Source: Brachypodium distachyon (lineage: Eukaryota; Streptophyta; Magnoliopsida; Poales; Poaceae). From it: a stretch of 64,000 nucleotides of DNA. The position numbers and the translations under genes were made by a program. Below are positions 59,493 to 64,000 of the stretch, piece after piece. The notes beneath the pieces are model-generated. The model saw only the letters and a list, made by a program, of their open reading frames with translations, was not told where the DNA came from and searched no databases. The DNA is taken from the NCBI RefSeq assembly GCF_000005505.3, contig NC_016134.3, positions 992,001 to 1,056,000 on the forward strand. Reading direction: 5' to 3'. Every line of letters starts with the position of its first letter. The stretch's first letter is position 1.

Positions 59493-60717
59493 TGCAGAGG
59501 CGTCAGTCAGCTCTACTGATGAGAGAGATAAGGTGTCTATAGTTGGAGTTTGAGTTCTCAAATATTGTGAGAACGAGAACTAGAACGAATCTGGATTTTT
59601 CTTTGTTTTATAGGTTTGGTTTGATCGATCTGTCATCTGCCTACGCAATTGCTTGTGATCATGTTTGCAAGTGCCTTCAGTTTGAGTGCGAGACATACAT
59701 TTTCTACATTTAAGTTGATACTTTGTATATGAATGGCTTCTGTTCAATTTCTCGGGGATGAAACAATTTGATTTCTTGGGGATTTATATGAATGGCTTCA
59801 CATGAAACACACGAAACAGTTCAGTTCGATCTTCGATTTCACATGGATTTAGCTAGTTTGGAAGGATTGTACATGAAACAGTTTGATTTGTACGGAAATA
59901 TGAAAAATCCTGGCGCTTTAAATAGGGCATAGGCATGTCCTCAGTTCAACATCTTCGAATACTGGGAAGAAAGTAAAAATTCATCCATGGGCAATAGACT
60001 AGCACTTAATATTAGAAATGGTTCACACTGAAAACTTGTGATACAACCGAATCAGGACAATAGCGTAAACATTAATCAGTTCATGCTGTCAAGCCAAACT
60101 ACGTTGATGTATAATTCTGATGACTATCATACATTTCCTGTGCATCCAGCTAGTGTCTGCCTTCACGATTTCCAGCTTACAGCCACCTCACTCCTCGGTC
60201 CGTATCTCCAGTACGAGTCCCCAAAGGGAACTAAACGAAAACATTACAAAACTGGTAGTCCAGAATCACTTTGATAATTTAACTCAACGTCTCCCTTCCT
60301 TAGCTCCTGCAGATCAAGAGTCAAATCAAAAGCCATATCTGGGAGCAGAGCTATTTGCAAAATGAAGATGAATTTCTGCATGAAGCTAAAGAAACAATCT
60401 CTGATTTGTTAGACAAAGCACATCATCGATTTTCTTGATCCATCAGGTTTCAGAGAGGCAGGACTAAGAAGCACAATTTGAGGCAACACTTAAAATCTTA
60501 TCAGGTTTCAAAGTATACATTACAAGCAAACAGCAGTATCTTTTACAAAACCAACGATAAAACTAAGTATATAACCAAAGTTTAAAATGATCATAGAAGA
60601 AGGCTAAATTTCACATCAATCTCATAAAAACTTATAAGGAGAGCTAAGTCTTATCATAAGACTAAGAGCACGAGTGAACACAAATGTGATTGACAAAATG
60701 AACAAACTGCCACTTTA
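59493..60717. other. Convergent 3' flanks of the kinesin and WD40 genes
   Basis: No gene is seen. A duplicated word TTTATATGAATGGCTTC (59725 and 59784) is present. The interval probably contains both 3' UTRs. Confidence 0.5.
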
Positions 60718-62082
60718 TTAATATATCAACATATTAAACCAGGTTTGTTTAACATCATTCATAATTATTTTGTCTGAGAAGACCAATGCAACATTAAGAA
60801 TGTGTTTATTTGTGTGTCCACTGTGAAGGTAGACTGATAGAGTATCACATTTATTAGTGGATGAAGTTTCCATGGACTTACATTTCAATGATGTCCCAGC
60901 AAGACATGTCAGCCTTGCTTTTGTGTTAGTCTCTGCCAAAGGAGTAGGCTTCTCATCTCCAATCATCCGAACATCCCAGATCTTTATGATGCCATCAGAT
61001 GAAGCTGAAGCTACTAGAGTGCACAGTTCAGATCCATCATTCCGGTTATCGAAAATGACAATCCCTTTTACACGAGTTGAATGAGCGCCCTCAATACGCG
61101 ACGAGACCTTGCCGCTGGACAGATCCCAAGCAGTGATACCACGATCCTCTCCTCCAGTGTAAAGTATTCCATTCTGACACACAAACACACATGATAAATA
61201 CTCTGTAAGTGATAAATATGCAAAACACAACATTAATATAGCTGATCGAAGTCAAATTCACATTCAATAGGTTAAAACATTTCAAGATTTTCTCAACTCT
61301 TACACTGTAAACCAGTCTAGACACATAATGTAAAGCAATAATTGCATAACAAGCATCTATACGACATGATCTATGTAAGTTTATCTGGAAGTGCAGCAAA
61401 TGCAAATTACCTTTGCTGCCCCGAAGGCGAGCACCCTCTTGTCGCATCGCATCTCATGAATGATCCTGGCGTCCTCAGAGTCATGCACGGTGACCTTCTC
61501 TTCTGCGGCCATCACAAACCGGTCTCCACCAGCAGCGTCCTCCACATAGGCCACGGCAGACGCGGGGCGCTCGAGGCGACAAGCGAAGCTCCGGCGTCCC
61601 CGGAGGAGGTTGAGCATGGCGAGCCCTCCGGCCCTCCCCACGGCGAGCGCGACGCGCCCCGAGCGGTGCACGGCGACGTCGTCGGCGGGCTCCCGGCCGC
61701 GCGGGAAGACGCGGAGCGAGCTGAGGAGCGCGAAGCCATCGGCGTCGTAGAGGTGGAGCAGGCCGTCGTCGGAGGCGGCGAGGAGGTTGCGCGGGACGGG
61801 GCCGATGGAGTGGAAGGCGAGCGCGGAGACGGCGGCGGAAGGGTCGAGGAGCGGGCCGAGGTCGGCGGCGGCGGGGAGGTCGTAGAGGCGGACGGAGTCG
61901 TCGGCGCCGCCCGACGCCGCGAGCCCCGCGCGCGGCGCCGCCGCCACGCAGCGGATCGGGCCCGCGTGGGCCGGGTAGGAGAAGAGCGGCGCGAGGGCTT
62001 GCTCGGAGGAAGAGGAGGTGGTTAGGGTTTTGAGGGAGAAGCCCCAGATGAAGCGCTCGTAGGAGCCGGCGACGAGAGCCAT
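60718..62082 (-). CDS. MAK11: MAK11 / PAK1IP1-like WD40 protein
   Basis: Two exons, 62082-61411 and 61173-60718, phase 0, 375 residues; start MALVAGSYERFIWGF. The exon 1 part contains WD40 blades (PAHAGPIRCVAAAPRAGLAA, SGGADDSVRLYDL; NLLAASDDGLLHLYD; ALAVGRAGGLAMLNLLRGRR). The exon 2 part contains NGILYTGGEDRGITAWDL and ASASSDGIIKIWDVR, ending LTCLAGTSLK. This arrangement matches PAK1-interacting protein 1 / yeast Mak11, a nucleolar factor of early 60S assembly. The predicted last ~55 residues (from about CKSMETSS) are not conserved as I recall, so the true 3' exon structure may differ (for example an unseen donor in 60840-60880). It is convergent with the kinesin gene. Confidence 0.85.
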
Positions 62083-62184
62083 TATTCGCGGCGGCGGAGG
62101 AAGGACGCGAGCAGACAACCAACCCAAGGAAAGCAGCGAAGCCTTCGCGCCGCCGCCGCCGGTGTATAAGAAGAAGGGCTGAGG

Positions 62185-62260
62185 AAGAAAGGAAGGGTTT
62201 CGTTTCGTCGGGGGTTTTGGGGTTCCGTTTTGGCGCTGTCATGTGGGCCAGCCCATGGCT
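62185..62260 (-). promoter_or_regulatory. Telo-box-like and site II-like motifs upstream of MAK11
   Basis: On the minus (sense) strand AAACCCTT lies at 62193-62200, about 110 bp upstream of the ATG. TGGGCCA at 62244-62250 and GCCCA at 62251-62255 are site II-like. Telo box plus site II is a recognised pairing in plant ribosome biogenesis promoters. Confidence 0.5.
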
Positions 62261-62599
62261 CGATCACGAGGAGCATCGGACGGCCCGCTGAGCTGTAAAA
62301 GTGTAAGAGGCAGTTTGTTTGGGCTTGTGTTGCTTCTAGCTCTCCAAAAGCACAATCTCAAACAAACATCAAAAAAGCTGTTCAATGCTTATGGAAAGCA
62401 CTTCTCTCATTTGCACTAAAAGCACAGAAGCACCTCCTGAGGTGCTTCCCGAGCTTCTGGCTCTCCCCGCTCACCCCTCTTCCCCGTTATTACGAAAAAT
62501 GCCCTTCTCTTTTTCCCCCTCTCCCCCACCCCCACCGATTCCCCAACCCTCTCCTCTCTGTTCCGTTCGTACGCGCATGGGAGGCGGCGGCTAGGGTTC

Positions 62600-62940
62600 C
62601 CGCCGCCGGTCTCCTCCCCGCCCACCCCCGCCGGCGCCGCTCTCCTCACCGCCCGCATCCCCGCCGGCGCCGCTCTCCTCACCGCCCTCATCCCCGCCGG
62701 CACCGCTGTCCTCCCCGCGGACTCCGTCTCCCCGCCGGCGCCGCTGTCCTCCCCGCGGACTCCGTCTCCTCCCAGCCGGAGCATCTCTCCTCCCCGCCCT
62801 CCCCCGCCGGCACCGCTCTCCTCGCCGCGGACTCCGTCTCCTCCCAGCCGGAGCAACTCTCCTCCCCGCCCTCCCCCGCCGGCGCCAGCTCTCCTCCCCG
62901 CCCTCCCCCGCCGGCGCCGCTATCCACTGCCGGAGTCCCC
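62600..62940. repeat. GC-rich minisatellite (CCGCCGGCGCCGCTCTCCTC units)
   Basis: Units of about 33 bp and a higher-order unit of about 60 bp (CTCCCAGCCGGAGCA(T/A)CTCT, CGCGGACTCCGTCTC) repeat through the interval. Frames in both directions are open but are low complexity (Gly/Arg/Ala). It probably forms the leader of the element. Confidence 0.85.
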
Positions 62941-63210
62941 TGCCCTCCACCGCCCCTCCCTCTGCAGTCCCGTGGATCTGGCCAAGGTGAGCCCCCTCTC
63001 CCCTCTCTCTCATATGGCTGCATGTATGGATGCCCTCTCTGCTGCATGTTTGGATGAACCTAAGATTTTTTTGTACATGTATTATGTGTGGATGTATAGA
63101 TGTATTCCATAGATGTATGGATTTTGTGGTGTATTGATGGAGCATTCATGGATAGGGCTGTTCTTGCTGTTAGGTATTAACAATTATATGCTTGCTGTCG
63201 ATGTATATAG

Positions 63211-64000
63211 ATGGATCAAGAAAAAGTAAATCAATCAAAAGCAAATTGGGATGCAATTGCTGCCAAAGCATTCTGTGAGATATGCGCTGAACAAACGCTT
63301 GAAGGAAATAGACCAACGGCTTTTTTGAGTACCACAGGGTACAAGAACTTAGAGCGAGATTTTTTCCAACGAACTAGAAGAAACTACACTAGAAGACAAT
63401 TCAAAAATAGATGGGATGCCATGAAAGCTTTGTACTCAGCATGGAAGTACTATAGAGGTAGATGCACTGGCTGGGTTGGGACCAAGCTACAAGAACTGTT
63501 ACCGCCGACGAGGACTGGTGGCAAGAGACTATAAAGGTATATAGTTACTAATTTGTACTGTTTATATTAAAAGGTTATTAATATTATGTGCACACTTTGT
63601 TGGTATGAGATTCAATGCTAATTTGTACTGTTTTTATTCATAGGGCAATAAACTTGCTGAAGGTTTTCGTAAAGGACCTCCAGATTTCATAGATGAACTT
63701 GAAATTATGTTTGCGGGAGCTCATGTTGATGGGAAGAGTTCTTATATGCCCGGGGCAGGCAATGAGCAAGTTATTATTGAAGATGATAATGAAGGTGAGG
63801 AGGTACTAGTTACTCCTACAAGTCAGAACAGTGGGTGTTTGAATGGAAAGCGTGTGGGTAGTAGTGGTGGTGGAAGCCCAAATAAGAAAAAGACCCCCAT
63901 GCAGAGATAATTCAAGCGTATGGTTGATCATTATACTTCTGACCGATCGTCGGTGTCATCTACTAGTAATGCCACTTTAACTGCTGAGATTGAAAGTATA
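63211..64000 (+). pseudogene. Myb/SANT-like (LIMYB / Harbinger ORF1 type) gene, frameshifted and with a stop
   Basis: Exon 1 starts MDQEKVNQSKANWDAIAAKA and has the Myb/SANT-like pattern (FCEICAEQTLEGNRP, RRQFKNRWDAMKALYSAWKYY). Near 63466-63472 one base is missing: the next conserved block LGWDQATRTVTADEDWWQET is in another frame. The frame of that block then splices (GTATAT at 63537; acceptor TTCATAG at 63643) to NKLAEGFRKGPPDFIDELEI, MFAGAHVDGKSS-YMPG. A TAA at 63908 follows KKKTPMQR and coding continues after it (FKRMVDHYTSDRSS). These lesions show decay. Such proteins are transposon-encoded or domesticated. Confidence 0.75.

Larger units (their letters stand above)
62304..64000 (+). mobile_element. 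Left part of a probable PIF-Harbinger element (runs off window)
   Basis: TAA (62304-62306) precedes GAGGCAGTTTGTTTGGGCTT, a Harbinger-style terminus, and the element contains a Myb/SANT-type ORF1-like gene. A three-base TAA/TTA target is the PIF-Harbinger signature. The right end and the DDE transposase would lie beyond 64000. The border is inferred from one side only. Confidence 0.5.

Noticed and set aside
61342..62025. Plus-strand 227-codon frame opposite MAK11
   Set aside because: Shadow of GC-rich WD40 exon 1; Glu/Gly/Arg-rich with no domain.
62416..63145. Gly/Arg/Ala-rich minus-strand frames of up to 184 codons
   Set aside because: Translation of a minisatellite; unit-periodic peptides, no conserved sequence.
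1..64000. CRISPR array, bacterial operon, phage or integrated virus
   Set aside because: No regularly spaced short repeats, ribosome binding sites or viral domains; all real genes are plant-type and mostly intron-bearing.

Overview
The window is nuclear DNA of a flowering plant, almost certainly a small-genome Pooideae grass (Brachypodium-like; the species is inferred, not proven). The signs are spliced GT-AG genes, very GC-rich first exons, many short TA-flanked Stowaway-type MITEs with 'CTCCCTCCGT' ends, an OsmiR319-like target site in a CIN-type TCP gene, and close matches to known plant proteins (CHX18, HLL, RLP24, kinesin-14). No organelle, viral or bacterial gene set is present. A stretch at about 300-1920 reads like grass mitochondrial spacer and may be a NUMT.

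Layout. 0-3 kb: non-genic, with a perfect 43-bp tandem duplication. 3.36-6.37 kb (-): a grass-specific DUF3615-type gene whose long first exon is cut by one in-frame TAG. 8.2-21 kb (-): three tandem copies of a five-exon F-box gene. The copy at 18.2-21.0 kb has an open reading frame through five phase-0 exons; the other two carry frameshifts, stops and a deletion. A ~185-bp four-copy satellite-like array (11.6-12.3 kb) and GC-rich gene fragments lie among them. 21-26.6 kb: intergenic, with a hAT-like MITE that keeps a perfect 8-bp target duplication, a ~200-bp GA-rich duplication and a broken RBP45-like fragment. 26.6-36.6 kb (-): two tandem CHX18-like cation/H+ antiporter genes. 36.6-44.7 kb: MITE-rich, gene-free. 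44.7-46.7 kb (-): a TCP5/13/17-class TCP gene with a miR319 site. 47-48.8 kb: LINE remnant.

49.6-62.1 kb is a dense housekeeping block. It holds RLP24 (60S assembly factor, +), HLL-type mitochondrial uL14 (+), a kinesin-14 with a central motor (+) and a MAK11/PAK1IP1-type WD40 protein (-, convergent with the kinesin). RLP24 and MAK11 orthologues act together in yeast early 60S assembly, and both genes here have telo-box-like AAACCCTT sequences upstream. From 62.3 kb to the end is the probable left end of a PIF-Harbinger element (TAA target, tandem GC-rich leader, Myb/SANT-like gene broken by a frameshift and a stop); it runs off the window.

Exon boundaries were set by reading GT/AG sites and checking phase by hand. 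No alignment or transcript data were available. I found no convincing new multi-gene system. The most useful leads are the F-box birth-and-death array, the ND-to-DD change between the tandem CHX copies, the single nonsense codon in the DUF3615 gene and the coding-length first intron of the kinesin.
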